The notes under the pieces were generated by a model, which worked only from the letters and a program-made list of their open reading frames with translations, made no database searches and was not told where the DNA came from. Source: Bacteroidota bacterium (GTDB taxonomy: Bacteria > Bacteroidota > Ignavibacteria > Ignavibacteriales > Melioribacteraceae). From it: DNA of 64,000 bases. The translations under genes were made by a program, and so were the position numbers. The stretch lies in contig JAHISV010000003.1 in the NCBI GenBank assembly GCA_018818065.1, positions 1-64,000 on the forward strand, given 5' to 3'. Numbering within the stretch: the stretch's first letter is position 1; every line of letters begins with the position of its first letter. This document shows, in pieces, positions 15,719 through 24,758 of the stretch.

Positions 15719-17650
15719 ATGGAAAAAATTAATCTTACATTCCCCGATGGTTCCGTAAAGGAATTTAATAAAGGTGTAACTCCTTTTCAGGTTGCTGAGT
15801 CAATATCCAGTCGTTTAGCTGGAGATGCTCTAATTTCCTCTGTTAATGGTGTTCAGCGTGATTTGTATTATGCTATTAATGAAGATTCAAAAATTGCTAT
15901 CTACACCTTCAATAATAAGGAAGGACAGGAAGCGTACTGGCATTCCACATCCCACCTAATGGCTCACGCTATTCAGGTTCTCTATCCTGAGGCAAAATTT
16001 GGTGTTGGTCCTGCAGTTGAAGGCGGTTTTTATTACGATATTGATATAAATGAAACTCTTACAGAGACTGATCTCGAGAAAATTGAGAAGAAGATGATGG
16101 AATTGGCTGAGGCTAATTCAGGTTACGAGCGTCAGGAACTGACCCAAAAAGAAGCTCTGGAACTCTTTGAGAAAAAAGGGGATCAGTATAAAATTGAACT
16201 GATTAGTGATCTTGATGATAAAGAAGTGGCTATCAGTCTTTATCACGAGGGTGACTTTACTGATTTATGTCGCGGACCTCATATTCCTGGTACCGGGCGG
16301 ATAAAATATGTTAAACTTCTTAGCATCTCCGGTTCTTATTGGAGAGGTGATGAGAAGAATAAAAGCCTTCAAAGAATCTATGGTGTTTCCTTCCCTAAAA
16401 AGAAAATGCTTGAAGAACATTTAGAATTACTGGAAGAAGCTAAGAAAAGGGATCACAGAAAACTTGGTAAGGAATTAGACCTTTTTACTGTTCAGGAAGA
16501 AGCCGGAGCTGGTCTGATCTATTGGCACCCAAAGGGAGCACGTGTCAGACATGAAATTGAAGACTTCTGGAGAAAAGAGCATTTAAGAAGTGGGTACGAA
16601 CTTCTTTACACTCCACACATTGGTAAATCGTGGTTGTGGGAAACTAGTGGTCACCTGGTTAACTTTGCTGAAAATATGTACGCCCCAATGCAGATAGATG
16701 ATCAGAATTATTATCTTAAGCCAATGAACTGTCCTTTTCATATCATGATATATAAAGCAAATTTATATAGTTACCGCGATTTACCTAAAAGATGGGCTGA
16801 ACTTGGAACTGTTTACAGATATGAGAAAAGTGGTGCTTTACACGGAATGTTGCGTGTTCGTGGGTTTACTCAGGATGATGCTCATATTTTCTGTACTGCC
16901 GAGCAAATGGATGCGGAAATCAAGAGAACAGTTCACTTCTCAATCCATATGTTAAAGTCCTTTGGATTTGACGATCTTAAATTTTATGTGGCAACTAGAC
17001 CTGATAAAGCTATCGGAGATGATGTAGTTTGGGAGCAGGCTGTAACTTCTTTAAAAAGTGCTTTGGAGTCAGAAAAGCTCGATTACGAAGTCGACGAGGG
17101 CGGCGGAGCATTTTATGGTCCTAAGATTGATATAAAAATAAAAGATGCCTTAAAGCGTGAATGGCAATTAAGTACAATCCAATTTGATTTCAATCTTCCT
17201 GAACGCTTTGATATGAAATACATTGGAGAAGATGGAAAAGAGCACAGACCTTATATGGTGCACAGAGCTTTACTCGGTTCAATTGAGCGATTTATGGGTA
17301 TTCTTGTTGAGCATTATGGCGGTTCTTTCCCCACATGGATTGCGCCTGTACAAGTTGCTGTTGTGCCTGTCTCTGAAAAGTATTTTGAATACGCGGAAAA
17401 GATTAAAGATGAACTGCTTGCTGATGACATTCGCGTTGAACTTGATTACAGAAATGAAAAAGTTGGATATAAAATACGTGCATGGGAAACACAGAAAGTA
17501 CCATACATGTTAATTGTTGGTGAAAAAGAAGTGGAAGCAGGTACAGTTTCCGTTCGTGAGCATAAAGTTGGCGATAAAGGAAGCATGAAACTGGAAGAAT
17601 TTGTAAAAATTGTATCTGAAGAGATAAAAAGTAGAGTTAATAACAAATAG
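15719..17650 (+). CDS. thrS: Threonyl-tRNA synthetase
   Basis: 643 residues, full length for the family. It attaches threonine to tRNA-Thr in the cytoplasm. Order of domains: TGS (1-60), second additional (editing) domain with HSTSHLMAHA near 78, class II core with motif 2 (GTVYRYEKSGALHGMLRVRGFTQDDAH) and zinc ligands C337, H388 and a later H (YMVHRALLGS), then the C-terminal anticodon-binding domain (VAVVPVS onward). It starts the classic thrS-infC-rpmI-rplT translation operon; infC follows after 11 bases. I see no T-box in the short upstream region, which instead holds the tRNA-Val half copies. Confidence 0.98.
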   Translation: MEKINLTFPDGSVKEFNKGVTPFQVAESISSRLAGDALISSVNGVQRDLYYAINEDSKIAIYTFNNKEGQEAYWHSTSHLMAHAIQVLYPEAKFGVGPAVEGGFYYDIDINETLTETDLEKIEKKMMELAEANSGYERQELTQKEALELFEKKGDQYKIELISDLDDKEVAISLYHEGDFTDLCRGPHIPGTGRIKYVKLLSISGSYWRGDEKNKSLQRIYGVSFPKKKMLEEHLELLEEAKKRDHRKLGKELDLFTVQEEAGAGLIYWHPKGARVRHEIEDFWRKEHLRSGYELLYTPHIGKSWLWETSGHLVNFAENMYAPMQIDDQNYYLKPMNCPFHIMIYKANLYSYRDLPKRWAELGTVYRYEKSGALHGMLRVRGFTQDDAHIFCTAEQMDAEIKRTVHFSIHMLKSFGFDDLKFYVATRPDKAIGDDVVWEQAVTSLKSALESEKLDYEVDEGGGAFYGPKIDIKIKDALKREWQLSTIQFDFNLPERFDMKYIGEDGKEHRPYMVHRALLGSIERFMGILVEHYGGSFPTWIAPVQVAVVPVSEKYFEYAEKIKDELLADDIRVELDYRNEKVGYKIRAWETQKVPYMLIVGEKEVEAGTVSVREHKVGDKGSMKLEEFVKIVSEEIKSRVNNK

Positions 17651-17655
17651 AGAGG
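17649..17655 (+). promoter_or_regulatory. infC ribosome binding site deciding an ATT start
   Basis: AGAGAGG, overlapping the thrS stop, ends 6 bases before ATT at 17662. The alternative TTG at 17656 directly abuts the site with no spacer, so ATT is favoured. Confidence 0.75.
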
Positions 17656-17661
17656 TTGTCC

Positions 17662-18189
17662 ATTAGCAAACAAAAATACTTTGTGAACAGAGAGATCAGG
17701 GCTCAGGAAGTTAGAGTTATAGATTTTGACGGCGAGCAATTAGGTGTAATTTCTCTGAAAGCTGCTCTCGAAAAAGCAAACGAGCGGGAGATGGATCTCG
17801 TGGAAATTGCCCCACAGGCAAAGCCACCAGTTTGCAAAATTATTGATTACGGTAAATTTGCTTATGAAATTCAGAAAAAGGAAAAAGTTCAGAAGAAGAA
17901 GCAACATATTACCATTGTGAAGGAAATCAGACTTCATCCAAACACAGATACACATGATTTCGAATTCAAGGCTCGTCACGCAGAAAAATTTCTGGAAGAG
18001 GGCAACAAGGTTAAAGTTGCTGTTATTTTTAAGGGACGGGAACTTGCCTATAAAAATATTGGCGAGGATTTGTTAAAGAAGTTTGTTGAAAAATTAGAAG
18101 AGGTTGCAAAAGTCGAGCAGTCCATAAGATTCGAAGGAAGAACAATGCACGCAATACTTGCACCGCTAAAGCCGAAAAAGAAAAATTAA
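17662..18189 (+). CDS. infC: Translation initiation factor IF-3 (ATT start)
   Basis: 175 residues with both IF-3 domains: the N-terminal block NREIRAQEVRVIDFDGEQLG, the linker Lys-rich segment (KKEKVQKKKQH) and the C-terminal KEIRLHPNTDTHDFEFKARHAEKFLEEGNKVKV. It binds the 30S subunit, monitors start-codon selection and prevents subunit joining. The start is taken as the rare ATT codon, as in E. coli infC, where it allows IF-3 to repress its own translation; the same feedback is inferred here. Spacing to AGAGAGG is 6 bases. rpmI follows by 15 bases. Confidence 0.95.
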   Translation: MSKQKYFVNREIRAQEVRVIDFDGEQLGVISLKAALEKANEREMDLVEIAPQAKPPVCKIIDYGKFAYEIQKKEKVQKKKQHITIVKEIRLHPNTDTHDFEFKARHAEKFLEEGNKVKVAVIFKGRELAYKNIGEDLLKKFVEKLEEVAKVEQSIRFEGRTMHAILAPLKPKKKN

Positions 18190-18204
18190 ATAAGGTGAGA
18201 TAAC

Positions 18205-18396
18205 ATGCCAAAGATGAAAAGCAACCGGGGAGCCGCAAAGACTTTTAGAAAAACGGCTTCTGGTAAAATTAAGAGAAGTAAAGCTTATAAAGCTCATATT
18301 CTAACAAAAAAATCAACTAAAACGAAAAGAAATCTTAGACAAGCTACTTTAGTTGCAAAGTCAGATTCCAAACGTGTAAAGATAATGATTCAATAG
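18205..18396 (+). CDS. rpmI: 50S ribosomal protein L35
   Basis: 63 residues, very basic, with the family start [33 protein letters not shown] kept in short form here as [12 protein letters not shown] and [11 protein letters not shown]. The ribosome binding site AAGGTGAG lies just upstream. It sits between infC and rplT as in most bacteria and is probably translated from the same mRNA. Confidence 0.97.
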   Translation: MPKMKSNRGAAKTFRKTASGKIKRSKAYKAHILTKKSTKTKRNLRQATLVAKSDSKRVKIMIQ

Positions 18397-18411
18397 GAGA
18401 GAGGTGAAACT

Positions 18412-18759
18412 ATGCCAAGAACTAATAATAGAGTAGCGTCACGTACTCGCAGAAAAAAAGTATTGAAAGCAGCCAAAGGTTATTGGGGCTCAAGAAGTAA
18501 AGTTTACACTGTTGCAAAGGGTTCTGTCGAAAAAGGTTTACAACATGCTTACAGAGATAGAAAAACCAAAAAACGTACATTCAGGCAGATTTGGATTGTT
18601 AGAATTAATGCTGCAGCCAGAATTAACGGTACAACTTATTCCAGATTAATTGATGCTATGAATAAGAAAGGTGTTACTATTAACAGAAAAGTATTAGCTA
18701 ATATCGCAGTTGAAAATCCACAAGCATTTACAGATATAGTAAAATTTGTTACTATCTAA
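18412..18759 (+). CDS. rplT: 50S ribosomal protein L20
   Basis: 115 residues with the L20 signature ([54 protein letters not shown]). It is an early 23S rRNA-binding assembly protein and, in studied species, the repressor of the rpmI-rplT transcript. GGAGAGAGG precedes the ATG. A strong terminator follows, ending the thrS operon. Confidence 0.98.
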   Translation: MPRTNNRVASRTRRKKVLKAAKGYWGSRSKVYTVAKGSVEKGLQHAYRDRKTKKRTFRQIWIVRINAAARINGTTYSRLIDAMNKKGVTINRKVLANIAVENPQAFTDIVKFVTI

Positions 18760-18765
18760 TTTTAG

Positions 18766-18814
18766 CCCCTTCGGTATTCTAATGTGTTGTTAGAAAATCG
18801 AAGGGGTATTTTTT
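18766..18814 (+). terminator. Rho-independent terminator of the thrS-rplT operon
   Basis: CCCCTTCG (18766-18773) pairs with CGAAGGGG (18799-18806), followed by TATTTTTT. The 25-base loop can form internal pairs. Confidence 0.85.
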
Positions 18815-18837
18815 AAATTTTCACGAGCACAGTGCAA

Positions 18838-19827
18838 ATGCAAGATAAAATTCAACAAATCACAGAAGGTTTTGAAGCAGAAATCTCAGCAGTAAAAGAT
18901 CTGAAAATGCTCGAGGAGTTAAGACTTCAATATCTTAGCAAAAAAGGACTGGTTTCCGTACTTCTGGAAGAATTTAAACAACTGCCAGTTGATCAGAAGA
19001 AAGAATTGGGTCAGGTTGTTAATAAAATGAAGAATCAGATTCAGGATAGATTTAATTCTGTTAAAACGGAACTTGAAGAATCAGGATCTGTTACTGATGA
19101 ATTTATTGACCTTTCTTTGCCGGGAAGAAAAAAGAATATTGGAACAAAACATATTCTTACACAGACTCTGGACGAGATAAAGGATATTTTCCGTGTTCTC
19201 GGTTTTTCTGTTCAAGAAGGACCCGAACTTGAATCCGATTATTATAATTTTGAAGCGCTTAATTTTGCTCCTGATCACCCGGCTCGCGATATGCAGGACA
19301 CATTTTTTGTTAATGAAAAATTCGTCCTTCGTACTCATACATCACCGGTTCAGATTCGTTTGATGGAGGAAAAGAAACCGCCTATTCGTGCAATAATGCC
19401 TGGTAAGGTTTATAGAAATGAAGCCGTCAGTGCAAAAAGTTATTGCCTCTTCCATCAGGTGGAGGGACTTTACATCGATACTGACGTTACATTTGCGGAA
19501 CTTAAAGGAATGTTGATATCATTCGTTAAACAGTTTTTTGGTGAAGATACTCCTTACAGATTCAGAAAAAGTTTTTTCCCCTTCACTGAACCAAGTGCCG
19601 AAATGGATATCTGGTGGCAGCCTTCTGGCAAAGAAGGCAGATGGATGGAGATCCTTGGCTGCGGAATGGTTGATCCAAACGTTCTGAAAAATGTTGGAAT
19701 TGATCCAGAAATCTATTCCGGATATGCTTTTGGAATGGGTGTTGAACGTACAGCCATGCGTAAGTACGGCATTGATGATATTAGAGTTTTCTTTGATAAT
19801 GATAAAAGATTTTTAGTACAATTTTAA
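18838..19827 (+). CDS. pheS: Phenylalanyl-tRNA synthetase alpha subunit
   Basis: 329 residues. An N-terminal coiled coil (1-100) is followed by the class II core: HPARDMQDTFF, LRTHTSPVQIRLM, YRNEAVSAKSYCLFHQVEGLYID, and the motif 3 region GYAFGMGVERTAMRKYGIDDIR. It forms the alpha2beta2 enzyme with PheT, encoded 15 bases downstream. A GTG two codons earlier (18832) is an alternative start; neither has a good ribosome binding site, and ATG is preferred here. Confidence 0.97.
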   Translation: MQDKIQQITEGFEAEISAVKDLKMLEELRLQYLSKKGLVSVLLEEFKQLPVDQKKELGQVVNKMKNQIQDRFNSVKTELEESGSVTDEFIDLSLPGRKKNIGTKHILTQTLDEIKDIFRVLGFSVQEGPELESDYYNFEALNFAPDHPARDMQDTFFVNEKFVLRTHTSPVQIRLMEEKKPPIRAIMPGKVYRNEAVSAKSYCLFHQVEGLYIDTDVTFAELKGMLISFVKQFFGEDTPYRFRKSFFPFTEPSAEMDIWWQPSGKEGRWMEILGCGMVDPNVLKNVGIDPEIYSGYAFGMGVERTAMRKYGIDDIRVFFDNDKRFLVQF

Positions 19828-19842
19828 CTTGGAGATACGACA

Positions 19843-22248
19843 GTGCTGATTTCCCTGAACTGGATAAAAGAATATATTAACCTCGATGATATTTCGACTG
19901 AAGAGATAGTTGACAAATTAACTTATTGCGGTCTTGAGGTTGATGAGGTAATTGATAAAGGTAAAGATCTTAAAGATTTTGTTGTAGGATTTGTGAAGGA
20001 GTGCGGTAAGCATCCAAATGCAGATAAACTTTCCAAGTGTGTAGTCTTTGATGGTGAAAAAGACTGGTCTGTTGTATGCGGAGCAAACAATGTTGCTAAA
20101 GGTCAAAAAATTATTTTTGCGCCTACCGGCACTTATATTCCCGGAGCAGATTTTACACTTAAGAAAACAAATATAAGGGGTGAAGTTTCAGAAGGAATGA
20201 TCTGTTCTGAAAAAGAACTTTTGCTTGGTAATGACCACAATGGCATAATGGTTCTGGATGAAGCTTTAATTGAAGGAACTCCCATTGCAGTTGCTCTTAA
20301 TGTTGATGATGTACAGCTTGAAATAGCTATCACTCCCGATAGAGCCGATGCCCTAAGTCATTACGGTATTGCAAGAGAATTAGCTGCTTTATTTGATAGA
20401 GATGTTAAAAAGCCTGTTGTGAAATTGTCTGAATCTGATCAGGACATTAAGGATCTTGCCTCGGTTGAAGTTGAAAACGTTGAAGACTGCCCCCGGTATT
20501 CTGCAAAAGTTGTAACTGATGTTACTATCCAGGAATCTCCGGAATGGTTAAAGAAAACTTTAAATTCGATTGGGCTGCGACCAATTAATAATGTTGTTGA
20601 TGTAACAAATTTTGTGTTACATGAATTAGGTCAGCCTTTGCACGCGTTTGATCTTGATAGATTATCAGGTAAGAAAATTATTGTTAAAAGTGCCGGTGAA
20701 GATCAAAAATTTACAACTCTTGATTCTAAAATACAAAATGTTAAAGCGGAAGATTTATTTATTTGTGATGGTGATAAACCTGTTGCTCTTGCCGGCGTTA
20801 TGGGCGGTGAAAATTCCGAAGTCATTGATTCAACAACCAACATTTTAATTGAGAGCGCATATTTTAGACCATCGAGAATTAGAAGAACAGCGAAGCTTGT
20901 GGGTATTTCATCGGACGCATCTTACAGATTTGAGCGTGGTTGTAATCCGGCACAAACTGTTTTTGCAGCTGAACGGGCGGCGCAATTAATAGCAGAACTT
21001 GGCGGGGGAAAAATTGCCAAAGGAACAATAGATGTTTATCCGAATAAAATTGAGCCGTTAATTGTTGAATTAAGATATGAAAGAATAGAGAAGATACTGG
21101 GTTATAACGTACCTTTGGATAGCGTAATCCTCATTCTTAATAAGCTTGATCTCAAAGTATTAAAAGAGGATTTTGGTGTATTGACAGTTAGTGTTCCACC
21201 ATTAAGACCAGATATTGAAAGAGAAATTGACCTTATAGAAGAAGTTGCCAGAATTTACGGGTATGATAAGATTCCGGAAGTTACCCGGGTAAATGTAACC
21301 CTTGAGAAAAAAACAGATCAGAGTGAATTTGTAGCGAATGCGAAAAAAACTCTAATTGGAATGGGATTTAATGAAATTATTACAAACTCCCTGATGACTG
21401 ATGAAGTAGCCGGGAAGTTCGGTAAATCAATTCCAGTTTTGAATCCATCAAGTACTTCAATGTCGCACCTAAGAACTTCACTAATCCCTGGGGCATTAAG
21501 TACAATAGCAAAAAATATTAATGTACGTGAAAATAATCTCATGTTATTCGAGGTGGGCAAGACTTTTAATAAAATCTCCGAAGGTAAAATTGAAGATTTT
21601 TCTGACTTTGTTGAGAAAGAAGAATTAACTCTTGTAATCACTGGTAACAATACAAATGCAGAGTGGTACGAAAAAGAAAGAAAAAATGATGTTTACGATT
21701 TAAAAGGTTTTGTTGATGAATTTTTGAATAAGATGTCTTTAGATTATATGTTGCAGGATTCTAAAAATGTAAAAGATTCCTCAATATATTCAGTTTGTTA
21801 TTCAAAAATATTTAAGAAAGAAGAATATGCAGTTGGTGGAAAAATAAATTATAAGATTCTTAAAAGCTTTGATATTGGTCAGGATGTCTTTGTCTTTACT
21901 TTAAATATAACTGAGTTAAAGAAACTTAGACGAAAAACAGTCAAATTTAATGAATTGCTAAAGTACCCAAAGATGGTTCGGGATGCTGCTTTTATACTTG
22001 ACAAAAACATTTTGAATTCAGATATTGAACTTGTCATAAGGAAAGCTTGTTCTAAGTTATTGAAAAATATAAAGTTATTCGATATCTTTGAAAGTGACAG
22101 TTTAGGTGAAGGTAAGAAAAGTATGGCTTATCAACTTGAGTTTTACGATGAGAGTCGTACTTTAACAGAGGAAGAAGTAGATTCAGATTTTTGGAAAGCT
22201 ATTGAGAGTGTTAAGAGTAAATTCTCAGCTCAATTAAGAGGACATTAA
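19843..22248 (+). CDS. pheT: Phenylalanyl-tRNA synthetase beta subunit
   Basis: 801 residues with a GTG start 8 bases after GGAG. Domains: the N-terminal tRNA-binding OB fold (about 40-150, VVGFVKECGKHPNADKLSKC), the B3/B4 editing domain (SAYFRPSRIRRTAKLVGISSDASYRFERG near 340-370), B5 (LRPDIEREIDLIEEVARIYGYDKIPE), the catalytic-like core, and the C-terminal ferredoxin-like anticodon domain (KYPKMVRDAAFILD). It completes the PheRS heterotetramer. The next gene's GTG follows the stop directly. Confidence 0.98.
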   Translation: MLISLNWIKEYINLDDISTEEIVDKLTYCGLEVDEVIDKGKDLKDFVVGFVKECGKHPNADKLSKCVVFDGEKDWSVVCGANNVAKGQKIIFAPTGTYIPGADFTLKKTNIRGEVSEGMICSEKELLLGNDHNGIMVLDEALIEGTPIAVALNVDDVQLEIAITPDRADALSHYGIARELAALFDRDVKKPVVKLSESDQDIKDLASVEVENVEDCPRYSAKVVTDVTIQESPEWLKKTLNSIGLRPINNVVDVTNFVLHELGQPLHAFDLDRLSGKKIIVKSAGEDQKFTTLDSKIQNVKAEDLFICDGDKPVALAGVMGGENSEVIDSTTNILIESAYFRPSRIRRTAKLVGISSDASYRFERGCNPAQTVFAAERAAQLIAELGGGKIAKGTIDVYPNKIEPLIVELRYERIEKILGYNVPLDSVILILNKLDLKVLKEDFGVLTVSVPPLRPDIEREIDLIEEVARIYGYDKIPEVTRVNVTLEKKTDQSEFVANAKKTLIGMGFNEIITNSLMTDEVAGKFGKSIPVLNPSSTSMSHLRTSLIPGALSTIAKNINVRENNLMLFEVGKTFNKISEGKIEDFSDFVEKEELTLVITGNNTNAEWYEKERKNDVYDLKGFVDEFLNKMSLDYMLQDSKNVKDSSIYSVCYSKIFKKEEYAVGGKINYKILKSFDIGQDVFVFTLNITELKKLRRKTVKFNELLKYPKMVRDAAFILDKNILNSDIELVIRKACSKLLKNIKLFDIFESDSLGEGKKSMAYQLEFYDESRTLTEEEVDSDFWKAIESVKSKFSAQLRGH

Positions 22249-22557
22249 GTGCCAGAAACTTCAAAATACAATTTTTTTATGGAAGAGCTTTCTTCTCTTG
22301 AGAAGAGAATTTATTCTTTCATTCAAAGAGACATTGAACTTTCTGAGGAAAATATTCGATTAGTTAAAAGAGTTGAACAACTCGAAAATGAGAATGAAGT
22401 TCTCATTCTTAAAATTAGGGAAGTTGAGGAAAAAGTTGTTAAATTTCAGAGAAGTGAAATAGACGCAAATGATTCCTTGGGTTCGGAGGAAAAAGAAAAA
22501 ATAAAAACTAAAATAGATGATTTAATATCTAAAATTGATTACCATTTGAGATCTTAA
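22249..22557 (+). CDS. Small coiled-coil protein, ZapB-like
   Basis: 102 residues starting at GTG immediately after the pheT stop. Residues 10-75 form a heptad-type coiled coil (SLEKRIYSF, NIRLVKRVEQLENENEVLILKIREVEEK), followed by a charged tail. Its place just before zapA suggests a ZapB-like or other division-ring-associated role; small coiled-coil genes commonly sit in this spot in Bacteroidota and relatives. Sequence alone cannot prove function, since coiled coils look alike. Confidence 0.55.
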   Translation: MPETSKYNFFMEELSSLEKRIYSFIQRDIELSEENIRLVKRVEQLENENEVLILKIREVEEKVVKFQRSEIDANDSLGSEEKEKIKTKIDDLISKIDYHLRS

Positions 22558-22562
22558 ACAGA

Positions 22563-22889
22563 ATGACAGATGATGGTAATGGTTTTGACATGACAGAAAA
22601 AAAGAAGCTTAAAGTAAAAATATTTGACAAAGAGTACTCTCTTTTGGTGGATAACGAAGAAATTGCTACTGAATTAGCTGAATATGTTAATGAAGTTATG
22701 GAAGATACAAGAAGTGAACTAAGTGATCAACCGAAAGATACAATTGCTATTATAGCTGCTCTTAATATTGCCTACGACTTGTTTATGGAAAGAAATAGAT
22801 TTAAAGAATTTAGTATACAGGCGACGGACAAGATAAAAAAAATAAAGCTTCTTCTTAACGAGTCTAATCAAACCACTACACCATCATAA
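22563..22889 (+). CDS. zapA: Cell division protein ZapA
   Basis: 108 residues. The globular ZapA head is seen as KLKVKIFDKEYSLLVDNEE, followed by the helical AEYVNEVMEDTR and the family block TIAIIAALNIAYDLFME, then a coiled-coil tail. ZapA tetramers crosslink FtsZ filaments at midcell. The location directly before 6S RNA and rny is a conserved neighbourhood that supports the call. Confidence 0.9.
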   Translation: MTDDGNGFDMTEKKKLKVKIFDKEYSLLVDNEEIATELAEYVNEVMEDTRSELSDQPKDTIAIIAALNIAYDLFMERNRFKEFSIQATDKIKKIKLLLNESNQTTTPS

Positions 22890-22897
22890 TTTTAAAC

Positions 22898-23088
22898 CCG
22901 CAGGGTCCGTGTTATAAAAGAACTAACATTATATCTTAGGGATTCTGACTTACAGCGTGTATAACAGGCCTCGATTCCGATTTATCGGGATGTCAGCCTC
23001 TGGCTGACCGAAGTGGACGTTAAAATCGTTGGGCAGTAACCCGCATTGTGGATAGACAGGAGTTCTTTTTAAGTCGCGGGCTCAGCGG
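22898..23088 (+). ncRNA. ssrS: 6S RNA
   Basis: A 191-base non-coding region that folds as 6S RNA. The ends close with CCGC/GCGG (22898-22901 with 23085-23088) and GGGTCCG pairing CGGGCTC (bases 22903-22909 with 23077-23083). A second helix pairs AAAAGAACT (22916-22924) perfectly with AGTTCTTTT (23061-23069). The middle forms GC-rich hairpins, including TCAGCC-TCT-GGCTGA. This is the long duplex with a central bubble that mimics an open promoter and binds RNA polymerase. The position next to zapA is typical. Confidence 0.85.
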
Positions 23089-23118
23089 ATTATATAAATC
23101 TTGACTAATGGAGGGTAA

Positions 23119-24681
23119 ATGGATCCGTTAATTATTGGTATAGTATTCCCAGCCGTTGCGTTACTTATGTTTTTTGTTGGCTGGATTGTTAGTTCCAAGA
23201 TTAGTAAGAACAAAATATCTTATGCTAAAGAGCAGGCTGAAAAAATAATTGAAGATGCTGAAAAAGAATCAAGACACATTAAAAAAGAAAAATTACTGGA
23301 AGTTAAAGATGAATGGCTTAAAAAGAAGCAGGAATTTGATAACGAAGTAAATCAGAGAAAACAAAAATTACAGGTACAAGAAAAGCAGCTTCAAAATAAA
23401 GAAGAGAACGTTGATAAAAAGTACGAATTAGTTAATCAGAAAGAAAAATTAAATATAGAAGCGGAAAAAAAGAACGAATTACTTCATAGTCAGTTTTCTA
23501 AAAAACATCAAGAGTTGGATAGCCTGATTATAGAACAGAATAATCGTTTAGAAAAAGCTGCGGGATTAACTTCTGATGAAGCGAAAAAAATGCTTATGGA
23601 AAACATGACTGAACAGGCAAAGACAGATGCTGCGCAGTATGTTAAGGAAATAAGAGATCAAGCGAAAGTTGAAGCTAAAAAAGAAGCTCAAAAAATAATC
23701 GTTCAGGCAATTCAAAGAACTGCGGTTGATCACTCCGTTGAAACAACAGTTTCTGTTGTTCAAATTCAGAGTGATGAAATGAAAGGACGTATCATTGGGC
23801 GTGAAGGACGTAACATTCGCGCATTCGAATCAGCAACAGGTATAGATGTTATAGTTGATGATACACCTGAAGCGGTTATTCTTTCCGGGTTTGATCAGTT
23901 CAGAAGAGAAGTTGCACGCATATCTCTCGAAAGACTCATCGCTGATGGTAGAATTCATCCTGCCAGAATCGAAGAAGTCGTTAAAAAAGTTGAAAGCGAA
24001 CTCGGCGAAGAAATAATGAAGGAAGGTGAAAACACCCTTATTCAACTGGGCTTGCATGGCGTTCATCCCGAGATTATGAGGCACATTGGTAAGATGAAGT
24101 ACAGATCAAGTTATGGTCAGAATCTTTTACAGCATAGTATTGAGGTTTCTTACCTCACAGGTATTATGGCTGCTGAACTTGGTTTTGATACAACCCTTGC
24201 TAAGAAAGCTGGTCTTTTACACGATTTAGGTAAGACTCTTGATAAGAGTGTTGAAGGACCGCACGCGTTATTAGGACTTGAATTAGCCAAGAAGTATCGT
24301 GAGCATCCAATAGTACTTAATGCAATTGGTAGTCACCATGAAGATATAGAAATGGAACATCCAATTGCAGCATTGGTACAGGCAGCGGATGCCATAAGTG
24401 GTGCCAGACCGGGTGCTAGACGTGAACCTCTTGAAGGATATGTTAAACGACTGGAAAATCTTGAAGCAATTGCAACTTCATTTGAAGGCGTTGCAAAAAC
24501 ATATGCTATTCAGGCTGGTCGTGAGATAAGAGTGGTAGTTGAGCCTGACAAGGTGGATGATGCATTCTCTGATCAATTAGCCCATGATATCTCCGCTAAG
24601 ATTCAGGAAGAAATGGAATACCCTGGTCAGATTAAAGTGGTTGTTATTCGTGAAGTTAGAAAGATTGCTTACGCAAAATAA
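23119..24681 (+). CDS. rny: Ribonuclease Y
   Basis: 520 residues. One N-terminal membrane helix (3-26, IIGIVFPAVALLMFFVGWIV), a long coiled coil (35-180), a KH domain (DEMKGRIIGREGRNIRAFESATG near 218-240) and an HD domain with metal ligands in LLQHSIEVSYL, KKAGLLHDLGKT and GSHHEDIEMEHP. It is a membrane-anchored endoribonuclease that starts bulk mRNA decay. GGAGGG precedes the ATG. A terminator follows. Confidence 0.98.
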   Translation: MDPLIIGIVFPAVALLMFFVGWIVSSKISKNKISYAKEQAEKIIEDAEKESRHIKKEKLLEVKDEWLKKKQEFDNEVNQRKQKLQVQEKQLQNKEENVDKKYELVNQKEKLNIEAEKKNELLHSQFSKKHQELDSLIIEQNNRLEKAAGLTSDEAKKMLMENMTEQAKTDAAQYVKEIRDQAKVEAKKEAQKIIVQAIQRTAVDHSVETTVSVVQIQSDEMKGRIIGREGRNIRAFESATGIDVIVDDTPEAVILSGFDQFRREVARISLERLIADGRIHPARIEEVVKKVESELGEEIMKEGENTLIQLGLHGVHPEIMRHIGKMKYRSSYGQNLLQHSIEVSYLTGIMAAELGFDTTLAKKAGLLHDLGKTLDKSVEGPHALLGLELAKKYREHPIVLNAIGSHHEDIEMEHPIAALVQAADAISGARPGARREPLEGYVKRLENLEAIATSFEGVAKTYAIQAGREIRVVVEPDKVDDAFSDQLAHDISAKIQEEMEYPGQIKVVVIREVRKIAYAK

Positions 24682-24700
24682 ATTTGATTAGATTTATTAT

Positions 24701-24733
24701 AAAACCCGGTTTAATATTAAGCCGGGTTTTTTT
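24701..24733 (+). terminator. Rho-independent terminator after rny
   Basis: AAAACCCGG (24701-24709) pairs with CCGGGTTTT (24722-24730), followed by a T-run. Confidence 0.88.
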
Positions 24734-24758
24734 ATTTTAAGTTGTAAATGGAGTAAAT

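Noticed and set aside
17223..17513. Overlapping ORF inside thrS
   Set aside because: A shadow of the thrS frame with no ribosome binding site or family resemblance.
17656..17661. TTG start for infC
   Set aside because: The ribosome binding site abuts it with no spacer; ATT at 17662 is spaced correctly.
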